Part shown: one piece after another, positions 16,296 to 23,686 of the stretch
Layout of the letters: each line of letters begins with the position of its first letter
How positions within the stretch are numbered: position 1 is the first letter of the stretch
Assembly (NCBI GenBank): GCA_021371965.1
Contig: JAJFVE010000199.1
Span: 1-55,059, forward strand
DNA: 55,059 nucleotides
Direction of reading: 5' to 3'
DNA from: Planctomycetaceae bacterium
GTDB taxonomy: Bacteria > Planctomycetota > Phycisphaerae > SM23-33
The notes under the pieces: generated by a model
What the model saw: only the letters and a program-made list of their open reading frames with translations
What the model was told of the DNA's origin: nothing
The model's database searches: none
Made by a program: the position numbers and the translations under genes

Positions 16296-17102
16296 ATGGC
16301 GAATAAGAAGATACTCCTGTGCCTGTGCTCCAACGCCCACAGTCTAGACGAGCGCGCGCTGAGCACGATGCGCCAGGCGCTGACCGGGGGCGAAGGCGTC
16401 GCCATCGTCGATGACCTGTGCCTGCAAGCAGCAGATCGCAAACCCCTGCCGGCAGTTGATGTCCTCCTGGCGTGCAGCGATCGCGCACTGCGTTGGCTTG
16501 CCCGTTTCGCAGGCACGCCCTTGGCTGAGAACACGACCACGATAGACCTCGCCTCGCCCGAGAGTCTCCCCGCGGCGCTGCAGGCGTGCGAGGTACAGGC
16601 GACCGATCCCGCATCCGCCACCGATGAAACTCTCCCCGCTGCTCCGCAAGACTGGACGGGTTGGTATCCCGTCATCGACTACGACCGCTGCAGCGACTGC
16701 AAGCAGTGCATGAACTTCTGTCTCTTCGGCGTCTACAGCCTCGGCGACGACGGCCGCGTGGCCGTCTCCAAGCCTCGCAACTGCAAGCTGAACTGCCCCG
16801 CCTGCGCCCGCGTCTGCCCGCAGGGGGCAATCATCTTCCCCAAGCATTCCTCGCCGCAGATCAACGGCCGCGCCCAAGGCTCCGCCGCCGGCGCGAACCT
16901 CAACGACCTGCTCAAAGGCGACGCCTACGAAGCCCTGCGCCGCCGCAGCGTGACGGCTGAGCAGTTGCAGCAGGCCATGAACGAACGCAAAGCCTGCGCC
17001 TGCGATTGCAACTGCAGCGGCGGCGGCAATTGCGCCTGCAGTGATCCTGACGCCCCTGAATCCGATTGCGGCTGCGACTGCGATTGCCATGACTCAAAGT
17101 AG
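16296..17102 (+). CDS. 2x[4Fe-4S] ferredoxin-like protein with Cys-rich tail
   Basis: This 268-residue protein probably supplies electrons to the radical SAM enzyme encoded next. Residues 1-120 form an alpha/beta domain (KILLCLCSNAHSLDER) that may bind a cofactor or partner. Residues about 128-185 carry two cluster motifs, CSDCKQCMNFC and CKLNCPACARVCPQGA. The last 35 residues are unusual: CACDCNC, GNCACSD and DCGCDCDCHDSK give eleven cysteines and a His, like a metal-storage tail. Start 16296 follows GGAGGG. Its stop lies inside the next gene (14-base overlap), so the two are coupled. Confidence 0.85.
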   Translation: MANKKILLCLCSNAHSLDERALSTMRQALTGGEGVAIVDDLCLQAADRKPLPAVDVLLACSDRALRWLARFAGTPLAENTTTIDLASPESLPAALQACEVQATDPASATDETLPAAPQDWTGWYPVIDYDRCSDCKQCMNFCLFGVYSLGDDGRVAVSKPRNCKLNCPACARVCPQGAIIFPKHSSPQINGRAQGSAAGANLNDLLKGDAYEALRRRSVTAEQLQQAMNERKACACDCNCSGGGNCACSDPDAPESDCGCDCDCHDSK

Positions 17103-18639
17103 CCAAACCCTCCGTCCATCGGTCGTGCTGGTAGCCGACCGCACCCTCAGCGGCAACTACCGCGTGCTGTTCGAGGGAATCTTCGGCACCATGCAGACCA
17201 CCAGCACCCCGCGATTCATGATGCGGCATCTGCTCTCTCCGCCCATGCCGACTGACGCGGCTGGGCGAGCCAAGGCCGCCCCGCTGGGCCTGCGCCGCGT
17301 GGAATCTGCCCTGCGGGCGCATGGCCTGACCGAGGCGGACGTAGCCGTCGCCACGCCGGAAACTCTCTCCCGTCTGATGGGGCCCTGGACGAAAGTCGTG
17401 GCCGTCAGTTCGAGCGACCCCCTCGGCCAGGCCATGAGCAACACCACCACGCACTGGTTCTGCGGCGGCGAGCTTTACACCGCCAAGTTCACCGCTGAAA
17501 TGATGCATCGCATCAACACCGCTAAACAACAGTATGGTTTCACCGTTATCGCCGGCGGCGCGGGGGCGTGGCAGTGGGCCGCCGACCCCGCCGCCACGCA
17601 GCGGCAAGGCATAGACACTGTCTTTGAAGGCTACTTTGAGTCGGCAGGGCCGGCTCTGATCGAATCGATCCTCGCCGGCGGCGCGCCGCCGGCCCACGTG
17701 AGCGAGCAAGGCACGTGCCTGGACGCCATCGCACCCATCCGCGGCGCGAGCCTCATGGGCGCTCTGGAGCTTTCGCGCGGCTGCGGCAACGGGTGCACCT
17801 TCTGCACCAGCTCGGCCAAGGCGATGGTGCACCTGCCGCAGGATCTCATTCTGGCCGATCTCGAGGCCAACGCCGCTGCCGGGCTGCGGGCGGTCGTCAG
17901 CGGCAGCGAGGATTTCTTCCGCTACGGCGCGCGGGGCTGGAAGCTCAACCCCGCCGCCCTCTGCCAGCTTCTCGAAGCGATGCGCAAGGCCGCCGACCTG
18001 TCATTCATGCAGATCGATCACGCCAACGTCGCCTCCATCGTTCAGCTTGAAAAATCGGAGCTGAAGGAGATCCGCCGCCTGCTGACCTGGGGCCGCCCGT
18101 GCGAGTACCTTTGGGTAAACGTCGGCGTCGAGAGCGCCAGCGGCCGGCTGATCGGCGCCAATGGCGCAGGCAAGCTTGGACCTTTCGCCGCCGGGGATTG
18201 GGCGGATCTGGTGCGTCTGGCCGCCGCGCGGCTGCGCGAGAGCGGATTCTTTCCCGTCTTCAGCATCGTGCTGGGTCTGCCCGGCGAGACTCCGGATGAC
18301 ATCGCCGCGACGCACCGCCTGGTTCGCGAGCTCTCGACCGGCCCGTGCGTGATCTTCCCGGTCTTCTACGTGCCGGCCATGAGCGGCGACCCCGCCCCCG
18401 AGTTCACCACCGCGGACATGCGGGCCGACCACCTTGCGCTGTTCAGCGAATGCTACGAACTCAACTTCAAGCGCGTCCCGCTATTGTTCTGGGACAATCA
18501 GCGCGCCGGCGGGGTATCATGGTTGCGCCGCAGCGTCTACCAGACGCTGGGGCGCGGAGAGGTCATGCTCTGGCGGCGGCGGTTCGCACGCCTGGCCGGA
18601 AGCATCGCCGCCAAGGAAGCAAAGGCCCCGCATGCCTGA
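17089..18639 (+). CDS. Radical SAM protein with B12-binding-like N-terminal domain
   Basis: This 516-residue enzyme binds a [4Fe-4S] cluster through CGNGCTFC (residues about 231-238). It should cleave S-adenosylmethionine to start a radical reaction. The first about 200 residues resemble the Rossmann-like B12-binding region of the class B methyltransferases (VAVSSSDPLGQ, VIAGGAGAWQW), but the DxHxxG cobalamin motif is missing. It may use the region for substrate or have lost B12. Later motifs VNVGVESASGRLIGANGAGK and SIVLGLPGETPDD are standard radical SAM elements. It overlaps the ferredoxin gene before and the prenyl-synthase fusion after (8 bases), which ties it to isoprenoid modification. 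Confidence 0.88.
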   Translation: MTQSSQTLRPSVVLVADRTLSGNYRVLFEGIFGTMQTTSTPRFMMRHLLSPPMPTDAAGRAKAAPLGLRRVESALRAHGLTEADVAVATPETLSRLMGPWTKVVAVSSSDPLGQAMSNTTTHWFCGGELYTAKFTAEMMHRINTAKQQYGFTVIAGGAGAWQWAADPAATQRQGIDTVFEGYFESAGPALIESILAGGAPPAHVSEQGTCLDAIAPIRGASLMGALELSRGCGNGCTFCTSSAKAMVHLPQDLILADLEANAAAGLRAVVSGSEDFFRYGARGWKLNPAALCQLLEAMRKAADLSFMQIDHANVASIVQLEKSELKEIRRLLTWGRPCEYLWVNVGVESASGRLIGANGAGKLGPFAAGDWADLVRLAAARLRESGFFPVFSIVLGLPGETPDDIAATHRLVRELSTGPCVIFPVFYVPAMSGDPAPEFTTADMRADHLALFSECYELNFKRVPLLFWDNQRAGGVSWLRRSVYQTLGRGEVMLWRRRFARLAGSIAAKEAKAPHA

Positions 18640-20191
18640 TCGGCCGCAAAATCGTTCCCAGGCAGTTCGCCCTTCCCGCCAGGCCGGGGCGGGCATTCCG
18701 CCGACCGCCCAGCAGCGCCAAGATCTGCGCGACACCTGCCGGGCCTATGCCGCCCGCAATTCTCTCACGCCCCCGCTGCCGCTGGATGACCTCGTGCGCC
18801 ACTGCCGCATGATGCTGGCCGAGGCGGATCTTCCCGGCGCATACGAAGAATACGCCGCCGTCATCCTCAGCAACGAACTGTGGCGCGCGACCGTCGCGGC
18901 CGTGCCCATGAACCGCCGCATGCTGCTGCTGCCACAGTGCCTGCGCTTGGCGGCCTCGTGCAAGGCCGACATCGACCCCATCGGCCTGACGTGCCGCCGC
19001 TGCGGCGGCTGCGCCATCGGCGACTTTGAAGCCGAGGCCCAGCGCCTGGGGTACGTCACCCTGGTGGCCGAGGGCTCGCCGGTAGTGATGTCGCTGATCC
19101 AGTCCGGGCAGGTGCAGGCCGTCGTCGGCGTCAGTTGCCTGGAGACGCTTCGCAGCGTGTATCCCTACATGGAAGCCGCCGCCGTGCCGGGGGTCGCCCT
19201 GCCGCTACTGCAGGACGGCTGCGCCGACACGTCGCTCGACGAGGACTGGCTGTGGGAGGCCCTCTACTCCAGCAGCGACGCCGGCGGGGGCATCGACCTG
19301 CAGGCCCTGCGGGCGCAGGTGGATGGCTGGTTCACGCCGGCGGCGATTGACGAATTCTTCGGCAGCGCCTGCGGACCCGCCGACGAACTCGCCCGCACGT
19401 GGCTGGCGCGGGCGGGCAAGCGATGGCGCCCGCTTCTGACGGTCTGTGCAGCCGCCGCCCTGAGCGGCCGCGGCGGCGAGGCTCCACAAGAGCTTCGAAC
19501 GCTCGCGATGGCAGTCGAATGTTTCCATAAGGCCTCGCTGATCCACGACGACATCGAAGACGCTGATGCCAGCCGCTACGGCGAGCAGACCCTTCACGAA
19601 AGCCACGGCGTGCCGATCGCCCTCAACGTCGGCGACCTGCTGCTGGGGCAGGGATACCGCCTCATCGCGCAGTGCGGCGCCGTGCCCGAGCGAATCGCCG
19701 CGATGCTGCTGGCCGCCAGCAACGGTCATCGCGACCTGTGCCTCGGTCAAGGCCGCGAACTGGCCGCGCGTAGCACGGGCGTCCCGCCCACGCTCCCCGT
19801 TTCTGACATTCTGGAAATTCACCGCATGAAGACGGCCCCGGCATTTCAGGTGGCTCTGGAACTCGGCGCCATCTACGCCGGCGCCGGCGACGATGTCTTG
19901 CGAGCATTAGCCTCCTACAGCCGCGCGCTGGGAGCGGCCTATCAGATCCACGACGATCTCGCGGATGAGGCCGACGGCGGTCTGTCCATCCTGCCGTCCC
20001 TGGCGGCAGAGCGCCCGACGCAAGACCCGCGCGCCGCCGCCGAGGCGATGCTAACCGACTTCAAGCGCCAGGCCGTCGAGGCACTGGGGGCAATCGCCAA
20101 CGTGGCACTCAAAGGCCTGTGCCGTCGTGTGCTGGCGGCCATCTTCAACGACCTGGGCCGCATGGGCTGCTGCGATGACCATTCGCGATGA
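18632..20191 (+). CDS. DUF116 domain fused to polyprenyl diphosphate synthase
   Basis: The 519-residue product joins two domains. Residues about 20-215 match DUF116: LLPQCLRLAASC, then CRRCGGCAIGDFEAEAQRLGY, VVGVSCLETL and DGCADTSLD, with cysteines that could hold an Fe-S cluster. Residues about 240-510 form an all-helical trans-prenyltransferase. GKRWRP precedes the first aspartate-rich motif HDDIED (Asp306). KTA and the second motif HDDLADE (Asp441) follow. Both metal-binding motifs are intact, so chain elongation of allylic diphosphates with IPP is expected. I know DUF116 as a stand-alone protein near radical SAM genes; this fusion is unusual. Chain length cannot be predicted with confidence. 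Confidence 0.88.
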   Translation: MPDRPQNRSQAVRPSRQAGAGIPPTAQQRQDLRDTCRAYAARNSLTPPLPLDDLVRHCRMMLAEADLPGAYEEYAAVILSNELWRATVAAVPMNRRMLLLPQCLRLAASCKADIDPIGLTCRRCGGCAIGDFEAEAQRLGYVTLVAEGSPVVMSLIQSGQVQAVVGVSCLETLRSVYPYMEAAAVPGVALPLLQDGCADTSLDEDWLWEALYSSSDAGGGIDLQALRAQVDGWFTPAAIDEFFGSACGPADELARTWLARAGKRWRPLLTVCAAAALSGRGGEAPQELRTLAMAVECFHKASLIHDDIEDADASRYGEQTLHESHGVPIALNVGDLLLGQGYRLIAQCGAVPERIAAMLLAASNGHRDLCLGQGRELAARSTGVPPTLPVSDILEIHRMKTAPAFQVALELGAIYAGAGDDVLRALASYSRALGAAYQIHDDLADEADGGLSILPSLAAERPTQDPRAAAEAMLTDFKRQAVEALGAIANVALKGLCRRVLAAIFNDLGRMGCCDDHSR

Positions 20192-21065
20192 ACTTCAGGC
20201 CGCCCTCCGCCGCGGCTGCGCCACCCTCGATCGGGATCGCATCGACGCCATCAGGCAGTTTCTCGCTCTCTTTGAAGTGGCCGACGGAGGATTCCGCGGC
20301 CCCGGCGGGGCGAGCTCCGACCTCTACTACACCATGTTCGGCTGCCAGTGCATCGCCGCCCTGGACGAGTCGCCCCAGGATGCGGCTGTCGCGGGGCAAT
20401 ATCTTGACCACTGCTGGCGCAGCCAAAGCCTCGACCTGATCCACCTGGCCTGCCTGGCACGATGCTGGGCTGCGATTGCGGCGGAGATTCCGCCGGGCCT
20501 GGCCGAGCAAATCCTTATTCGTGTCGAGGCGCATCGCAGCGATGATGGCGGGTACGCCCAAACGCCCGGCAGCCCCGCCGGCAGCGCGTATGACGCCTTC
20601 CTGGCGTTGGGTGCTTACCAGGACCTCGGCCGTGCGCTGCCGGATCCCCAACGGTTGGCCCAGGCCGTGGAGGCCTTGGCCTCGCCCGGCGGCGGATACA
20701 CCAACTCGCTGCTGATCCCCATCGCCAACGTTCCCGCCACAGCCGCGGCGATGATCGTGCTGCGACACGTGGGCCGGCCCGTCGAGGCGCGGCACGCAGA
20801 GTGGCTCGCCCGCCAGTGCCACGCCGGCTTCGTCGCATGGGAGGGCGCGCCGCAGCCGGACCTTCTCTCGACGGCTGTGGCATTGCACGCGCTGAAGTCG
20901 TCCGGCGCTTCGCTGGAAGGCGTGCGCGACGCCTGCGGCGAGTTCGTCCACACCGCATGCCGGCATGAGAGCGGGGCTTTCCGCTCATCCGATGGCGACG
21001 ACGCGATGGTCGACGTCGAGTACCTCTATTACGGCCTGCTGGCCTGCGGCAGCCTGGCGCAGTAG
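20175..21065 (+). CDS. Prenyltransferase/squalene-oxidase-repeat protein (single alpha/alpha barrel)
   Basis: This 296-residue protein resembles the beta subunit of geranylgeranyl/farnesyl transferases and one half of a triterpene cyclase. Repeats DGGFRGPGGASSDLYYT, DGGYAQTPGSPAGSAYD and GGGYTNSL follow the QW/PFTB pattern. No DxDDTA acid motif is present, so it is unlikely to start a cyclisation on its own. It could bind a prenyl diphosphate, act as a protein prenyltransferase-like enzyme, or assist the cyclase encoded next. It overlaps the DUF116 fusion by 17 bases and ends 9 bases before the cyclase, so all three are clearly one transcript. Confidence 0.85.
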   Translation: MTIRDELQAALRRGCATLDRDRIDAIRQFLALFEVADGGFRGPGGASSDLYYTMFGCQCIAALDESPQDAAVAGQYLDHCWRSQSLDLIHLACLARCWAAIAAEIPPGLAEQILIRVEAHRSDDGGYAQTPGSPAGSAYDAFLALGAYQDLGRALPDPQRLAQAVEALASPGGGYTNSLLIPIANVPATAAAMIVLRHVGRPVEARHAEWLARQCHAGFVAWEGAPQPDLLSTAVALHALKSSGASLEGVRDACGEFVHTACRHESGAFRSSDGDDAMVDVEYLYYGLLACGSLAQ

Positions 21066-21074
21066 ATTCCAGTT

Positions 21075-22901
21075 ATGAGCCAACTCGCCGATCAGATCGA
21101 AGCGGCCCTTCTCAACGTGCGCCGCCGCCTGCTGGATCAGTTTGGTCCGGGCGACCATTGGACCGGCCGCCTTTCCAGCAGCGCCCTTTCCACCGCCACC
21201 GCCGCGATGGCCTTGGCGATGCACGGCGATGACGTGCAGCCGTCGCTGGCGTGGCTGATTGCCAACCAGAACGCCGATGGCGGCTGGGGCGACACCGACC
21301 GCAGCGCCTCGAACCTCGCGACGACGCTGCTGGTGCTGTCGGCCTTCGCGGCTGCAAAATCCGGCAGTCTCGATGCCGCTGCGATGGATCGCGCCAACAC
21401 ATACGTCTCGACAAAGGCGGGCGGGTTTGACGCCAAATCGATCGCCGCCGCCATCACGGCCGCCTACGGAGATGACCGCACCTTCGCTACCCCGATCCTC
21501 GCCGCCTGCGCGATGAGCGGGTTGTTCCCGACCAGCGAGTCTCTCTGGAATCGCATCGCGCCGCTGCCGTTCGAGCTCGCCGTCCTCCCCCACCGTCTGC
21601 TGCGATGGCTGCGCCTGCCCATGGTCAGTTACGCCCTGCCGGCGCTGATCGCCATCGGCGCCGCCGTTCACCGTCACCGCCGCCCGCGGTCGCTGCTGTG
21701 GCCGCTCCGCCGCCTGCTACAAGACGCCGCACTGCGAAAGCTCGCTCGCATTCAGCCTGATTCCGGCGGTTTTCTCGAAGCCGCGCCGCTGACCAGTTTC
21801 GTCACGGCAGCACTCATCGACTGCCGACTCTCCACTCATCCCACCGTGGCCGCCGGCGTCCGATTCCTCAAGAGCACCATGCGCGCCGACGGCTCCTGGC
21901 CAATCGACACCAACCTCGCCACGTGGGTCACGACGCTTTCAGTGAATGCCTTGTCAGCGGCCGATATCCTTCCCGACGCGCAGCGCCATTCGCTTCGCGC
22001 GTGGATCCTCTCCTGCCAAAGCACGCAGGTGCATCCTTATACCGGCGCGGCGCCAGGTGGGTGGGCCTGGACCAACCTCTCCGGCGGCGTCAGCGACGCC
22101 GACGACACGGCCGGAGCCATGCTTGCCCTGCACGCGCTGGGCAGCGACGATCCGGCCAGCGCTTTGGCTGCCGCGGCGGGGGCACGGTGGTTGATGGGCC
22201 TGCAGAACCGCGACGGCGGCATCCCCACCTTCTGCCGCGGCTGGGGACGCCTGCCCTTCGACCGAAGCTGCGCCGACCTGACCGCCCACGCCCTGCGGGC
22301 CTGGAACGCGTGGAAACCGCACGTGGATCCTGCACTGCAAGAACAGATCGAATCCGCCATGGGAAAGGCCTGGCGATTTCTCGCCCGCTCTCAGCGGTCA
22401 GACGGATCGTTCCTGCCGCTATGGTTCGGCAACGAATACGCCCCCGCCCAGGCTAACCCCACCTACGGCACCAGCCGCGTGATCATGGCGCTAGCGATGG
22501 TCAAGCCCAGCCATTCCAATGGCTGGGCTTTGCGGAACACTGGCGCGGACTCGCCCCTTCTCGCGCGCGCTGCGGACTGGCTCATCCACGCGCAAGACGC
22601 CGAGGGCGGATGGGGCGGCGCGCCTGGCGTGCCCGTATCGATCGAGGAAACCGCCCTGGCCGTCGAAGCCCTCGCCCGCGCCGCGACCGCCCTGCCGCCC
22701 AAGCAAGCCATCGTAGCGAGCGAGGCCGTCGGCAAAGGCGCCGCTTGGCTCATCGCCCGCACCGAGGGCGGCACGCGCTTCGAAGCCGCCCCGATCGGCC
22801 TGTACTTCGCCCGCCTGTGGTACTACGAAGACCAATACGCCCCGATCTTCACCGCCACCGCCCTGGCGTGGGCAAAGAGCAGGGCAATTCCCGCACGATG
22901 A
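21075..22901 (+). CDS. Squalene-hopene-cyclase-like class II terpene cyclase
   Basis: The 608-residue size and double-barrel pattern match squalene-hopene cyclases. The catalytic acid motif DADDTA (DxDDTA, residues 341-346) is intact, so protonation-initiated cyclisation is expected. QW-type repeats appear at NQNADGGWGDT, LQNRDGGIPTF, RSQRSDGSFLP and AQDAEGGWGG. WFGNEYAPAQANPTYGTS corresponds to the WFGRWGVNYIYGT region. A hydrophobic stretch near residues 170-200 could be the monotopic membrane-entry helix. The substrate may be squalene or a polyprenyl product of the neighbouring synthase; no squalene-forming hpnCDE genes are nearby. A perfect 28-base palindrome is embedded in frame at 22503-22530. 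Confidence 0.9.
   Translation: MSQLADQIEAALLNVRRRLLDQFGPGDHWTGRLSSSALSTATAAMALAMHGDDVQPSLAWLIANQNADGGWGDTDRSASNLATTLLVLSAFAAAKSGSLDAAAMDRANTYVSTKAGGFDAKSIAAAITAAYGDDRTFATPILAACAMSGLFPTSESLWNRIAPLPFELAVLPHRLLRWLRLPMVSYALPALIAIGAAVHRHRRPRSLLWPLRRLLQDAALRKLARIQPDSGGFLEAAPLTSFVTAALIDCRLSTHPTVAAGVRFLKSTMRADGSWPIDTNLATWVTTLSVNALSAADILPDAQRHSLRAWILSCQSTQVHPYTGAAPGGWAWTNLSGGVSDADDTAGAMLALHALGSDDPASALAAAAGARWLMGLQNRDGGIPTFCRGWGRLPFDRSCADLTAHALRAWNAWKPHVDPALQEQIESAMGKAWRFLARSQRSDGSFLPLWFGNEYAPAQANPTYGTSRVIMALAMVKPSHSNGWALRNTGADSPLLARAADWLIHAQDAEGGWGGAPGVPVSIEETALAVEALARAATALPPKQAIVASEAVGKGAAWLIARTEGGTRFEAAPIGLYFARLWYYEDQYAPIFTATALAWAKSRAIPAR
22503..22530. repeat. Perfect palindrome inside the cyclase gene
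   Basis: AAGCCCAGCCATT-CC-AATGGCTGGGCTT is a perfect inverted repeat with 13-base arms. It encodes the in-frame decapeptide around KPSHSNGWAL, just after the conserved YGTSRVIMALAMV segment. It looks like a small palindromic repeat accepted within a surface loop. Confidence 0.8.
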
Positions 22902-22903
22902 GG

Positions 22904-22909
22904 TATAAT
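22904..22909 (+). promoter_or_regulatory. -10 box seven bases before a start codon
   Basis: A perfect TATAAT lies just after the cyclase stop, with 7 bases between it and the ATG at 22917. No -35 is apparent. The spacing would place transcription initiation at or next to the start codon (leaderless). Confidence 0.5.
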
Positions 22910-22916
22910 GCTGCAA

Positions 22917-23171
22917 ATGGGCAAGAGACTCACAATGACGCGTCTATGCACTGTTCGCCAAGCCGGGCAGCGTGAGTTCGACCGCGAGTTCTGGCAGGCG
23001 GCCGGCGCTGAGGCCAGATTCGAGGCGGCTTGGGAAATGGTGCGGGAATACATGACAAGTCGAGGCATTCATGGCCGTCAACTTAGACTTCAAAGAACTG
23101 TTGGAGAGCTTAAACGCATATCAGGTCCGATATCTGCTCGCCGGCGCACACGCCGTCATGCATTACGTTGA
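22917..23171 (+). CDS. Small protein paired with a nucleotidyltransferase
   Basis: This 84-residue product contains FDREFWQAAGAEARFEAAWEMV and then RLQRTV, a composition I associate with short proteins encoded just before nucleotidyltransferases in Planctomycetes. The start is either ATG 22917 (leaderless from the TATAAT at 22904) or ATG 22935. It overlaps the downstream gene by 101 bases, longer than expected. A recent loss of an earlier stop or a frameshift near residue 60 could have extended its tail. Function unknown; a toxin-antitoxin-like partnership is possible. Confidence 0.55.
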   Translation: MGKRLTMTRLCTVRQAGQREFDREFWQAAGAEARFEAAWEMVREYMTSRGIHGRQLRLQRTVGELKRISGPISARRRTRRHALR

Positions 23172-23565
23172 ACCGCGTTACACCAAAGACATCGACATCT
23201 GGGTTGAGCCCACGTCCGCCAATGCACAAAGAACATGGGAGGCTCTCGGTTCTTTTGGAGCCCCGCTCGAAGGCGTCACAGTGGAGGATCTGGCCAATCC
23301 TGACCTGGTTTATCAGATGGGCGTGGCCCCAAATCGCATCGACATCATGATGGGGGTTCCGGGAGTGAAATGGGAGACTGCATGGAGAAACCGGCTTCAG
23401 ACGCGGTACGGAGGAATCTGTATTAATGTCATGTCGCGAGAAGACTTGATGCGGGCCAAGCGCACGGCCGGTCGCCCGCAAGACCTCCTGGATTTGGCAG
23501 CCTTGCAGCAGTCGGCCGCTACGACTTCCAAGAAGCGGACGCGTCACAGCAAGAAGGCCAAGTAA
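23071..23565 (+). CDS. Nucleotidyltransferase-fold protein
   Basis: The 164-residue product resembles the DUF6036/AbiEii-type nucleotidyltransferases. The pattern LLAGAHAVMHY, then RYTKDIDIWVEP supplies a G-x-HA strand-turn and the DxD metal-binding aspartates; PNRIDIMM gives the third acidic residue. Such proteins occur as toxins of toxin-antitoxin or abortive-infection systems. Start 23071 follows GAGG at five bases. The C-terminal tail is highly basic (KKRTRHSKKAK). It overlaps the small ORF upstream, with which it may form a two-gene module. Confidence 0.8.
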   Translation: MAVNLDFKELLESLNAYQVRYLLAGAHAVMHYVEPRYTKDIDIWVEPTSANAQRTWEALGSFGAPLEGVTVEDLANPDLVYQMGVAPNRIDIMMGVPGVKWETAWRNRLQTRYGGICINVMSREDLMRAKRTAGRPQDLLDLAALQQSAATTSKKRTRHSKKAK

Positions 23566-23686
23566 TGCTGCACAAGAAAGTCATTTCTTGACGGGTGTCG
23601 GCCGGGAGCGTACGGTAAGCCCCAGCATCGCATGGACAGTTCATGTGGCGATAATCTTACATCTTTAGTGACCCAGGAGAGCGATC

